Positions 7,420 through 14,827 of a stretch of DNA of 14,942 nucleotides are shown in pieces. Each line of letters opens with the position of its first letter. Position 1 is the first letter of the stretch. Position numbers and translations under genes: made by a program. The DNA lies in the NCBI GenBank assembly GCA_039908285.1, contig JAMOBE010000092.1:1-14942 (forward strand). Reading direction: 5' to 3'. The DNA is from JAMOBE01 sp039908285 (GTDB taxonomy: Bacteria > Pseudomonadota > Alphaproteobacteria > Rhodospirillales > Rhodospirillaceae). Below the pieces are notes generated by a model that worked only from the letters and a program-made list of their open reading frames with translations, was not told where the DNA came from and searched no databases.

Positions 7420-10400
7420 ATGAAGGCCAGCATCGTCATTCACCTCGCGACGGCCGCCCTGGTCGGAGTCCTGACTCCGGTCGTTCTGGCGGCGGAAGCG
7501 TCCCCCCAGCCGGGGGCACCCGCCACCACCGCTCCACCGGCCGCCGCTCCAACCACCACTCCTCCCCCGGCAGCCGCCACACCGGCGGAGGAACAGGCCG
7601 CGGCCGCCAAGGCGGCGCTGGCGGCGAAGGACCTGCCGGGGGCCCTGGCCGCCTTCCTCAAGGCCCGGGAACTGGCCCCGGGCAACAAGGACTACCTGCA
7701 CAACGCGGCCCAGCTCGCGGCCCAGCTTGGGCGCACCGAGCAGGCGCTCGGCCTCTATCGCGAGGCCTTCGCCATCGCCCTGCGCGACGGGGCGCAGAAG
7801 GATGCCGCCTTCTATGACGAGCAGATTCTGACCCTGCGCAGCGCCACTCCGGAGTGGGTGCAGCAGAAGATCACCGAGGCCTCGGCGATGCCGCAGGGCA
7901 AGCAGCGGGCGGCCATGATGTGGTCGAAGATGTCCCAGGCACCCACCGCCAAGCTGGGAGCCGGCGACCACGCCGGGGCGGAAGAGGCGGCGCGGCAGGC
8001 GGTCGCCTTCGCCCGCGACAATCTGGGCGAGCGCCACATCGCGGTCATCTTCAGCACCCGTGACCTGGCCCTGGTGCAGCAGGTGGCGGGACGCATCGAA
8101 GACGCCCTCAAGACCTATGACGAGGCGATCAAACTCGCCACCGACGTGCTGGGGGCTGGCCACCCCGAGACCCTGAAGATCATCCTGGCCCTGGCGCGGA
8201 TGCATGACCTTCAGCTGAAGTTCGCCGACGCCGCCACCCTCTATGAGGGCGCGGTGGCAGCCTATGGGGCGGGCGAGGGCATAGGCTCCTCCCATCCCTC
8301 GACCCTCACCACCCGCGTCGCCCTGGCGCGCAACATGCAGAACCGCGGCCGCTACCGCGAGGCGGTGGCGGAACTGGGCGACGCCTGCCCGACCCTGGTG
8401 GAGAGCCTTGGCGAGTATCACAGCGAGACCGCCCGCTGCCGCAACCAGCTGGCGTCGGTGTATCGCCAGACCGGCGACTTCCAGCCGGCCGACGAGCTTT
8501 ACGGCCGCATCGTGCCAACCCTGACGGCGGTGCTGGGGGCGTCCCATACGACGACCCTGAGCGCCCGCAACGACCAGGCCGACCTCTATCTGAAGCAGGC
8601 CCGCTACAAGGAGGCGGCGACGCTGCTGACCGCCGTGCTGGCGGACGCGGCCAGGGACCCGGCCAACGAGGCCACCGCCCGCCTGCACCTGGCGCAGGCC
8701 CATGATGAACTCGGCGAGTATGCCAAGGCCGAACCGCTGCTCAAGGCCGCGCTTGACCATCAGACGCGGACGCTGGGCACCGGCCATCCCTACACCATCA
8801 CCACCCTGAATTCCCTGGCCGGGCTTTATCGCAAGCAGGGGCGGCTGGCCGAGGCGGAAGCCACCTTCAACGACACCTACGAGCGTTACCGCAGGACCCT
8901 CGGCGAGAAGCACCCCTCGACCATCGTCGCCGCCAACAACGTCGGCGAGATTTTCGAGAAGAAGGGCCTCTACGACCAGGCCGAGCCGTTCCTCCGGGTG
9001 GCGTTTCTCGATGGCCGGTCGGCACTGGGCGAGGATCATCCCACCACCATCGGCGCCATGAACAACCTGGCCCTGCTGCACGAAAGCCAGGGCAATTTCG
9101 AGAAGGCGGAGCCACTCTACAAAAGCGCCATCGCCATCTATGAACGCACCGTGGGGCCGGAACATCCCAACACCCTGGGCGTCACCAACAATCTGGCCTT
9201 CCTCTACATGCTGCAGCAGAAGTACGCCGAGGCCGATCCGGTGTTCCAGCGGGTCCTGGACGCCTGGACGAAAACGTCCGGGCCGAAGCACCAGAATACG
9301 CTGAAGACGATGAACAACCTGGCCCGGGTCAAGGCCGGGGCGGGGCAGGCCGCCGCCGCCGAGGCTCTGTTCAAGCAGGCCCTGGGGACGCGCACGGCCG
9401 AGCTTGGCCCAAAGCACCTGGATACGCTCCGCTCCATGATGGATCTGGGGGAGTTCTACCGCGCCCAGCGGCGCTTCCCCGAGGCCAAGCCCCTCCTGGA
9501 GAACGCCCTGAAACTCGACGAGGAGGTGCTGGGCGCCCAGCATCCCTACACCTTCGAAGCCCTCAACAGCCTGTCCCAGCTTCTCGAGGACACCGGCGAC
9601 CTGCCGGGCGCCGTGAAGATGCGCGAAAAAGGGTTCCAGCGCCGCACCGAGTTCCTGAACCGCATGCTGTGGGTCACCGGCGAGAACGCCCGCGAGGGCT
9701 ATGTCCGGCTGCATGCGCCGGAGCTGCACGCCTATCTCGACCTGTTGACCCGCATCGACAAGGCGGAGGGCGGACGCAAGGCGCTGGAGGTGAGCCTGAA
9801 GCGCAAGGGGCTGCTGCTCAAGATCGCCTCGGAGATCCAGCAGATCACCCGCCTGGCGCGGGATCCGGCCCTGACCGCCATCGCCGACGAGTTGCACGCC
9901 ACCCGCAAGCGCCTGGCGGCCCTGACCCTGTCGGGGCCGACGCCCGAGACCAAGGACAACCACGTCGAGGTGGTCCACGAGCTTGAGGAGCAGATCAACC
10001 TGTTGCAGGGCCAACTGGGCCGGGCCAGCGTCCGCTTCCAGGAAACGGCGGGCACGGGCACCGTCGAGCAGATCGTCACCGTGGTCCCCGACGACGCGGC
10101 ACTGGTGGACTTTTTCGTCTACAAGGAAGACGACAAGGACCGCCTGCTGGCGGCGACCGTTTTGAAGAAGAAGGACAAGCCGCCCATCTACAGCCTGGTG
10201 AAGTATGACAACCCGGCGCAGATCGCCGAGGCGGTGCAGAAGTTCCGCAAGACGATCCAGGACGAGGAGGCCACCGACGACGACATCCGGGACGTCGGCC
10301 AGTCGGTCTACGGCATGGTGTGGACGCCGCTCGGCAAGGAGGTCGCCGCCGCCCGCAGGGTGTATCTGGTCCCCGACGGCATCCTCAACATTCTGCCGGT

Positions 10401-11322
10401 CAACGCCATCGTCACCGCGGAGAAGCGCTATCTGATCGAGGACGTGGACCTCTCCATCCTCAGTTCGGTCCGCGACCTGATGCGCTCGCGGGTGACGCCG
10501 GCCGATGGTGGCTATCTCATCAATGCCGGTCCCGATTACAATCTTGAAGGGACCGTGGACAAGAAGGAGGTCGACGCCGCCAAGGGCCGCCGCTCCGCCG
10601 AGCAGAAGGACGGGTTGCGGGCGTTCTCGTCGGGCATGCGCGGCCTCAAGTTCGATCCCCTGCCGGGCGCCGAAAAGGAAGGGCGCCTCATCGTCGAGAA
10701 GGTCGAGGACAAGAAGCACCAGTACAAGGTCTTCAACAAGGCCGAGGCCCAGGAACAGGTTCTGAAGGGCATCGAAAAGCCGCCCGAGATCCTCCACATC
10801 GCCACCCATGGCTTCTTCCTCAAGGCCGACGACAGCCTGCGCAAGCGCCTGTTGAAGCTGCAGCGCAGCGCCCTCATCCAGGTGCCGCCCCCCGGCGACA
10901 ATCCCCTGCTGCGCTCCGGCCTCGCCTTCGCCGGCATCAACAGCAACGCCCAGTTCCTGGGGGAGATCGACACCGAGAACGACGGCGTGCTGACGGCGCT
11001 CGAGGTGCTGGGCTTGAACCTCAGCGGGACCAAGCTGGCCGTGCTGTCGGCGTGCGAGACCGGACTCGGCGAAATCCACGAGGGCGAGGGCGTCTACGGC
11101 CTGCGCCGGGCCTTCCAGGAGGCGGGCGTGCGGTCGGTCATCTCCTCGCTGTGGGAGGTGAGCGACGCCGGCACCCAGACGCTGATGACCCAGCTCTACG
11201 GCAAGGTGCTGAACGGCATGCCCACCCACCAGGCCCTGCGCGAGACCCAGATCGCCATGCTGAAGTCCAGCCAGTGGAACAACCCCTACATCTGGTCCGC
11301 CTTCATGATGGTGGAGCGGTGA
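7420..11322 (+). CDS. Exported TPR-CHAT protein (caspase-like peptidase fold)
   Basis: The 1300-residue protein starts with a signal peptide (MKASIVIHLATAALVGVLTP, cleavage near VLA) and an Ala/Pro/Thr-rich linker. A long TPR array of kinesin-light-chain type follows (about 50-770); I count twelve hinge motifs of the form G-x-x-H-P-x-T. A helical linker (about 785-880) precedes the CHAT domain (about 960-1300). The peptidase dyad is present: H1130 in LHIATHGFF and C1212 in LAVLSACETGLG. CHAT proteins are clan CD relatives of caspases, and several act as proteases once a partner binds the TPRs. AGGAGAGGG (7406-7414) is a strong ribosome binding site for ATG 7420. With no other membrane segment it should act in the periplasm, or anchored there. 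The target is unknown. Confidence 0.9.
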   Translation: MKASIVIHLATAALVGVLTPVVLAAEASPQPGAPATTAPPAAAPTTTPPPAAATPAEEQAAAAKAALAAKDLPGALAAFLKARELAPGNKDYLHNAAQLAAQLGRTEQALGLYREAFAIALRDGAQKDAAFYDEQILTLRSATPEWVQQKITEASAMPQGKQRAAMMWSKMSQAPTAKLGAGDHAGAEEAARQAVAFARDNLGERHIAVIFSTRDLALVQQVAGRIEDALKTYDEAIKLATDVLGAGHPETLKIILALARMHDLQLKFADAATLYEGAVAAYGAGEGIGSSHPSTLTTRVALARNMQNRGRYREAVAELGDACPTLVESLGEYHSETARCRNQLASVYRQTGDFQPADELYGRIVPTLTAVLGASHTTTLSARNDQADLYLKQARYKEAATLLTAVLADAARDPANEATARLHLAQAHDELGEYAKAEPLLKAALDHQTRTLGTGHPYTITTLNSLAGLYRKQGRLAEAEATFNDTYERYRRTLGEKHPSTIVAANNVGEIFEKKGLYDQAEPFLRVAFLDGRSALGEDHPTTIGAMNNLALLHESQGNFEKAEPLYKSAIAIYERTVGPEHPNTLGVTNNLAFLYMLQQKYAEADPVFQRVLDAWTKTSGPKHQNTLKTMNNLARVKAGAGQAAAAEALFKQALGTRTAELGPKHLDTLRSMMDLGEFYRAQRRFPEAKPLLENALKLDEEVLGAQHPYTFEALNSLSQLLEDTGDLPGAVKMREKGFQRRTEFLNRMLWVTGENAREGYVRLHAPELHAYLDLLTRIDKAEGGRKALEVSLKRKGLLLKIASEIQQITRLARDPALTAIADELHATRKRLAALTLSGPTPETKDNHVEVVHELEEQINLLQGQLGRASVRFQETAGTGTVEQIVTVVPDDAALVDFFVYKEDDKDRLLAATVLKKKDKPPIYSLVKYDNPAQIAEAVQKFRKTIQDEEATDDDIRDVGQSVYGMVWTPLGKEVAAARRVYLVPDGILNILPVNAIVTAEKRYLIEDVDLSILSSVRDLMRSRVTPADGGYLINAGPDYNLEGTVDKKEVDAAKGRRSAEQKDGLRAFSSGMRGLKFDPLPGAEKEGRLIVEKVEDKKHQYKVFNKAEAQEQVLKGIEKPPEILHIATHGFFLKADDSLRKRLLKLQRSALIQVPPPGDNPLLRSGLAFAGINSNAQFLGEIDTENDGVLTALEVLGLNLSGTKLAVLSACETGLGEIHEGEGVYGLRRAFQEAGVRSVISSLWEVSDAGTQTLMTQLYGKVLNGMPTHQALRETQIAMLKSSQWNNPYIWSAFMMVER

Positions 11323-11633
11323 TGGCGGCTCGGGACGGAGGGACGGAGATCGCCGACAGGATCCGGCGGAAGCTGACCGAAGCCCTCGTACCGCGCCGGC
11401 TGGACATCGTGGACGAGACCAGCCTGCACGCCGGGCATGCCGGGGTGCATCCGCAGGGGGAGAGCCATTTCCGCATCGTCATCGTCGCCGATGCGTTCAC
11501 GGGAACATCACGGGTGGCCCGCCACCGCCTCGTCTATGATCTGCTGGCCGAGGAGATGTACGATCGGATTCATGCCCTGGCGCTGACGACGCTGACGCCG
11601 AGCGAGGAGTCTTCAACCAGGGTGGGCGGATGA
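11322..11633 (+). CDS. bolA: BolA-family protein
   Basis: The 103-residue protein shows the BolA pattern: a basic N-terminal helix, SLHAGHAG and ESHFRIVIV (34-55), then RHRLVYDLLAEEM and IHALALTT with the invariant C-terminal-half histidine (H84). BolA proteins are cytoplasmic, partner monothiol glutaredoxins, bind or transfer [2Fe-2S] clusters and can affect envelope gene expression. Its ATG overlaps the CHAT stop by 1 bp (TGATG), with GGAG just upstream, so translation is probably coupled. Being tied to a TPR-CHAT gene is unusual, since bolA more often sits near grx or dnaJ-like genes. Its 3' end overlaps the convergent hemerythrin gene by 21 bp. The gene symbol marks the family; which BolA paralogue it is cannot be told. 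Confidence 0.88.
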   Translation: MAARDGGTEIADRIRRKLTEALVPRRLDIVDETSLHAGHAGVHPQGESHFRIVIVADAFTGTSRVARHRLVYDLLAEEMYDRIHALALTTLTPSEESSTRVGG

Positions 11634-12125
11634 CGCGGTCAGAACCGGGTCCTCCACCGGCTCGCCGTCGTTGAAGCCGTAGATCTCGAACAGGTCCTCG
11701 CTGTCCAGGATATCCTGGACGTCGGCCGTGTGGGCCTGGAAAAAGGGCTTGTAGGCCATGTCCAGGGTATTGACATGGTCGACCCACCAGCCGCCCGGAT
11801 ACGCCAGGGTGTCGGCGGCGAGGGGAGTTTCGGGCGATTGCTCGTAGTCGCGCCGGAACTCGCCGGCCCAGGCGGCGAAGGCTCCGTGGGCGGTCCGGTG
11901 CGCCATCAGGTCCGGATAGCCGAGCCGCTCCATCAGCCGCTCCTCGCGGCGCATGTGGGTCAGAACGTAGTCGCAGAAGAAGATGACCATGCTGCCGATC
12001 ACATCGGCCTGTTCGCCATCGCGAGTGGCGTCGGCGAGCTGGGTCAGCACGCCAAGCACGATGCGATGATCGTCATCGAGAACCGGAACCCCGACGCTCA
12101 TGCCCTCGGTCCACTCCCTCACCAT
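11613..12125 (-). CDS. Bacteriohemerythrin
   Basis: The 170-residue protein contains a complete non-heme di-iron O2-binding site of the hemerythrin type: H20 (DDDHR), H57 and E61 (HMRREE), H76 and H80 (HRTAH), H117 and D122 (HVNTLD). The N terminus W-x-x-x-M-x-VGV-x-x-LDxDH is typical of single-domain bacterial hemerythrins, which bind O2 reversibly for delivery, storage or sensing in microaerobic bacteria. A tail of about 40 residues (DILDSEDLFEIYGFNDGEPV and following) extends beyond the four-helix core and is acidic. The ATG at 12125 has GGGGGA just upstream; a longer TTG reading from 12161 is less likely. No FNR-type box is visible upstream. Confidence 0.92.
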   Translation of the reverse strand: MVREWTEGMSVGVPVLDDDHRIVLGVLTQLADATRDGEQADVIGSMVIFFCDYVLTHMRREERLMERLGYPDLMAHRTAHGAFAAWAGEFRRDYEQSPETPLAADTLAYPGGWWVDHVNTLDMAYKPFFQAHTADVQDILDSEDLFEIYGFNDGEPVEDPVLTASSAHPG

Positions 12126-12210
12126 GTCGTCCCCCGCTGTTCGAGCCGTCCACCAGACCAAGACCTACCACACTCCGGCCGGCGACAGAAGCCGCACAGC
12201 GGCCCCCCAC

Positions 12211-12391
12211 AGGGCAATCGGGTGAACCGATAAAAGCCCTCTCCCCCCTCTTCCGGGGGGAGAGGGTTGGGTGAGGGGGTGCCGAAGCTCCCAAAATGGT
12301 GCCGGTTGCCCCCCCTCACCCCGGCCCTCTCCCCCCGGAAGAGGGGGGAGAGGGAGTTAAGATGGCGGTATTCACTTCACCCGATTGCCCT
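12211..12391. mobile_element. MITE-like palindromic element, copy 2 (181 bp)
   Basis: The terminal inverted repeat is AGGGCAATCGGGTGAA (12211-12226), matched exactly at 12376-12391. A perfect 12-bp direct repeat GCGGCCCCCCAC flanks it (12199-12210 and 12392-12403), a clear target-site duplication. Two perfect 12-bp hairpins of CCCTCTCCCCCC pairing with GGGGGGAGAGGG stand in the interior; the left one has arms 12237-12248 and 12255-12266. The central stretch (GAAGCTCCC, ATGGTGCCGGTTGCC, CCTCACCCCGGCCCTCTCCC) is nearly identical to copy 1, but the left arm is about 20 bp shorter. It lies in the gene-free region upstream of the hemerythrin gene and encodes nothing credible. Confidence 0.85.
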
Positions 12392-12461
12392 GCGGCCCCC
12401 CACCAGTTCCCATTATGACCCGAGGAGCGCTATTTCGGGGCTACCGCCCCGATCCCCGTTT

Positions 12462-12650
12462 GGCACGTCACGCCGAAGGCGTGCCTTCGGCACGTCACGC
12501 CGAAGGCGTGCCTTCGGCACGTCACACCGAAGGCGTGCCTTCGGCACGTCACACCGAAGGCGTGCCTTCGGCACGTCACACCGAAGGCGTGCCTTCGGCA
12601 CGTCACGCCGAAGGCGTGCCTTCGGCACGTCACGCCGAAGGCGTGCCTCT
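12462..12650. repeat. Seven-unit 27-bp tandem repeat (minisatellite)
   Basis: Seven contiguous 27-bp units begin GGCACGTCACGCCGAAGG. Units 1, 2, 6 and 7 read GTCACGCC; units 3, 4 and 5 read GTCACACC; unit 7 ends TCT instead of TTC. A partial unit GGCACG follows at 12651. Each unit contains GCCGAAGGC-GT-GCCTTCGGC across the unit boundary, a 9-bp-arm palindrome, plus CGTGCC-TTC-GGCACG, so the array can extrude as hairpins. Because 27 is a multiple of three, several frames stay open through it, creating apparent Arg-rich ORFs that are probably not genes. The ordered 2-3-2 variant pattern suggests recent expansion by slippage or unequal exchange. Confidence 0.95.
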
Positions 12651-12740
12651 GGCACGACGCCCCGGGCGGGTGTGGGCGGCAGCCCACCAATTTCACCCAG
12701 AATCCGTCATAATGAGAACTACTAGCAGTCCAACGGGTAG

Positions 12741-12757
12741 GTTGGCATTTCGCCAAC
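12741..12757. promoter_or_regulatory. Inverted repeat overlapping the -35 element (candidate operator)
   Basis: GTTGGC-ATTTC-GCCAAC is a perfect 6-bp inverted repeat covering the -35 box and the start of the spacer. A second arm, CCAAC at 12730-12734, can also pair with GTTGG at 12741-12745, and CCAACG occurs again at 12772-12777. A dimeric repressor bound here would block RNA polymerase. The regulator is unknown. Confidence 0.4.
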
Positions 12758-12770
12758 GGAGTTCTATAGT
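12742..12770 (+). promoter_or_regulatory. Sigma70-type promoter for the heme-binding/Cache gene pair
   Basis: TTGGCA (12742-12747) and TATAGT (12765-12770) are separated by exactly 17 bp, each matching five of six consensus bases. Transcription would begin near 12777, leaving about 100 nt of leader before the ATG at 12876. This is the best promoter match in the window. Confidence 0.65.
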
Positions 12771-12875
12771 ACCAACGCCTTCGGCTGGGCGCACGCCTGG
12801 CACGGCGAGGTGGGGCCAAGCTTTCCGCCACAGTCCGGTTTTTTGCCCGATTGATCCGCTGGATGGGACAACGTA

Positions 12876-13766
12876 ATGCGGTTGAAGCTCGTCAGATACC
12901 TTTTTCCAGTCGTGCTCTTTGGCATGTGCATCCCTGCGGCACGGGGAGCGGATATTACGGTTCCGGTGGTCGCCCTCCCCTCCCCTCCGGCCATCGGCGG
13001 GGACGACAAGGTCTGGAGCCTTCTCCAGCAGCGGCTGACACCCATTCCCACCCATCCTTCCGCCGGCGGGGAGGACGAAGCCGCGACAGCGGGCGATACG
13101 TGGGCGCCCGATCTTAAAATCGCGGCGGGTATCCACGCTGACGGTGTCTTTTTCCTTGCGGAATGGTCCGACGAGAAGGCCGGCACCACCTACCGGCCCT
13201 GGCAGCGTCTGCGGGACCGCTACACCCGCTCGCGCGAACGGGACGACATGCTGGCGATGCGCTTTCAGATGGGGGCGGACTTCGACGTCTGCATGTTGTC
13301 GCGAACCACCTACCACGTGGACATGTGGCACTGGACGGCTGGGCGCAGCAATCTTGTCGGCATTGCCGACGACATGAGTACCCGGTTTTCGATATCCCCC
13401 CTCACTCCCGCCGTCGAGTACCCCATCGCCGGCGGGACCGTCTACATCCAAAGGACGTATGACGACGGAGACGACGGACGGGAGAACGTCCGCACACCCA
13501 CTGAGCGGACGGAAAACGTCATTCCCAGCGTGGTCGCTCTGGGCAAGCCCGGTGGCAGCAGGGCAGACGTCGCGGCCAACGGGCGCTGGCTGGACGGACG
13601 ATGGATGGTACGGTTCTCCCGCCGCCTGAACACCGGCGACCCGGGCGATGTCGTCTTCGAAAAAGGCTCGAAGCAAGTGATGCAGATTGCTGTTTTCAAT
13701 TCTGGCTACACCATGCGCAAGCATATTTCTGATGAAATCCATCTTGACTTCTCTGAGTTGCGATAG
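12876..13766 (+). CDS. Exported ethylbenzene-dehydrogenase-gamma-like heme-binding protein
   Basis: The 296-residue protein has a signal peptide (MRLKLVRYLFPVVLFGMCIP, cleavage near ARGA at 25) and matches the pattern of the EB_dh domain, the heme b-binding gamma subunit of DMSO-reductase family enzymes such as ethylbenzene dehydrogenase. Supporting segments are ERDDMLAMRFQMG (121-133), VCMLSRTTYHVDMWHWTAGR (138-157), GRWMVRFSRRL (241-251) and QIAVFNSGYTMRKH (270-283). In ethylbenzene dehydrogenase the heme is held by Met and Lys; M140 and K263 or K266 are candidates here but unproven. No molybdopterin or Fe-S subunit gene is adjacent, so it may be an orphan heme carrier or sensor. GGATGGGA precedes the ATG at 12876. 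The Cache gene follows within 12 bp. Confidence 0.75.
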   Translation: MRLKLVRYLFPVVLFGMCIPAARGADITVPVVALPSPPAIGGDDKVWSLLQQRLTPIPTHPSAGGEDEAATAGDTWAPDLKIAAGIHADGVFFLAEWSDEKAGTTYRPWQRLRDRYTRSRERDDMLAMRFQMGADFDVCMLSRTTYHVDMWHWTAGRSNLVGIADDMSTRFSISPLTPAVEYPIAGGTVYIQRTYDDGDDGRENVRTPTERTENVIPSVVALGKPGGSRADVAANGRWLDGRWMVRFSRRLNTGDPGDVVFEKGSKQVMQIAVFNSGYTMRKHISDEIHLDFSELR

Positions 13767-13777
13767 GGGGCATGTCG

Positions 13778-14827
13778 ATGGCGTTCGTTATGATGCGCGA
13801 GTTCCTCCGCGTTGGTCGAGTGGTCGTTTTGATTCTGGCATCTGGCGGCGTTGTCATCCCCGGGCGGGGCGTGGCCGCGCCGGCAACGACCATCGACGCC
13901 GCCGAATCCCAGGCGCAGCGGCAGACCGAACTGATGCTGTTCCGTCTCAGGATGTTCCACCACGAGGCAGCCAGCAGCATGCTGTCCTCGCTTGGCCTTG
14001 CGGTCTTCACCGATTACTTCCTGCTCGGGGAAACGGGTCGTAATCGGTACAACGACCGTGGGGAGATCCAGCTTACGGCCAGGCAGAACAAGCTCCGCAA
14101 GGAAATGGAGGAGTGGTCGCTGGTCCTGCACAAGCGCTTCCCAATCGCCGAAAGTTGCCTGGTCGACCGCACGGGGCAGGAGCATCTCCGGGTCGTAGGG
14201 GGCAAGGTCCAACCATCCTCCCTGTTTTCAACCGAGGAAAGCGACGCCCCGTTCTTCGCCCCCACCCTCGGTCTGGACAAGGGAAAGGTTTTCATTTCCG
14301 AACCCTACATGTCGAGCGACGCCTATGAGTGGGTGACGGCCTTCGCCTCGCCAGTGGTCGATGCCTCGGGGACCAAGCTGGGCTTTTATCACTTCGAGGT
14401 CTCCCTATCCGTCTATCAGATGATCATCCGCACCCGCGATTTCTCGTTCTCGTCCACCCAGAACACCTCGCCCGACAGGGACGAGGAGGGGTGGTTCTTC
14501 ATCGTGGATGGCAAGGGGCTGCTTATCGCCGACAGCCGGAGGGAAACCTCCTACGTCATCCCGGCAGAACGTCACCCGGAAAAGGCGGCCAACCTGCCTG
14601 ATTATCTGCCGCCGGAGCGTATGGAAAAGTACCTGAGGCCGTTGAGTTCCATCAGCACCGACCCCGCCTTCACCAGGGCGCTTGCCGCCGTCCGACCCGG
14701 CGAAACCGGGCATATCGCCCTGACCGTGGACGGGAAACCCTACGTCCTTGCCTATGGGCCGGTGCCGGATCGCCCATGGACATTGTTCCACCTTGATCCT
14801 GTCAGCCACACGGGGTTCTGGGACTAG
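13778..14827 (+). CDS. Stand-alone periplasmic dCache-type sensor protein
   Basis: The 349-residue protein has an N-terminal hydrophobic segment (REFLRVGRVVVLILASGGVV) that reads as a signal peptide or anchor. After a helix (about 38-60) comes a double-Cache-like region: FPIAESCLVDRTGQEHLRVV, FISEPYMSSDAYEWVTAFAS, SPVVDASGTKLGFYHFEVSL, FFIVDGKGLLIADSR, and GHIALTVDGKPYVLAYGPVP ending in PWTLFHLDP. Cache domains bind small extracellular ligands in chemoreceptors, kinases and cyclases. Here no second membrane segment or output domain follows: the protein stops at 14827 inside a palindromic repeat. ATG 13778 is preferred because GGGGG ends 7 nt before it; ATG 13772 is too close. It is probably cotranscribed with the heme-binding gene. 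Confidence 0.7.
   Translation: MAFVMMREFLRVGRVVVLILASGGVVIPGRGVAAPATTIDAAESQAQRQTELMLFRLRMFHHEAASSMLSSLGLAVFTDYFLLGETGRNRYNDRGEIQLTARQNKLRKEMEEWSLVLHKRFPIAESCLVDRTGQEHLRVVGGKVQPSSLFSTEESDAPFFAPTLGLDKGKVFISEPYMSSDAYEWVTAFASPVVDASGTKLGFYHFEVSLSVYQMIIRTRDFSFSSTQNTSPDRDEEGWFFIVDGKGLLIADSRRETSYVIPAERHPEKAANLPDYLPPERMEKYLRPLSSISTDPAFTRALAAVRPGETGHIALTVDGKPYVLAYGPVPDRPWTLFHLDPVSHTGFWD

Noticed and set aside
12462..12650. CRISPR array
   Set aside because: The 27-bp units are contiguous with no unique spacers between them, and there are no cas genes nearby.
12462..12650. Iteron-type replication origin
   Set aside because: The units are GC-rich palindromes, with no adjacent AT-rich unwinding region, DnaA boxes that I can see, or replication initiator gene.
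12810..12846. Intrinsic terminator ending in the T run at 12839-12844
   Set aside because: No GC-rich stem immediately precedes the T run; the nearest inverted repeat is about 40 bp upstream. A terminator here would also cut off the downstream promoter's transcript.
12851..12864. FNR-like site before the heme-binding protein gene (TTGAT-CCGC-TGGAT)
   Set aside because: Only one half-site is present, and it lies downstream of the predicted transcription start and next to the ribosome binding site.
12267..12876. Arg-rich or RHAEGVPSA-repeat proteins encoded across the minisatellite, including one ending at the ATG of the heme-protein gene
   Set aside because: The repeat length is a multiple of three, so frames on both strands stay open together. 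The reading frames also run through the MITE-like element or promoter, and none has a clear ribosome binding site or domain.
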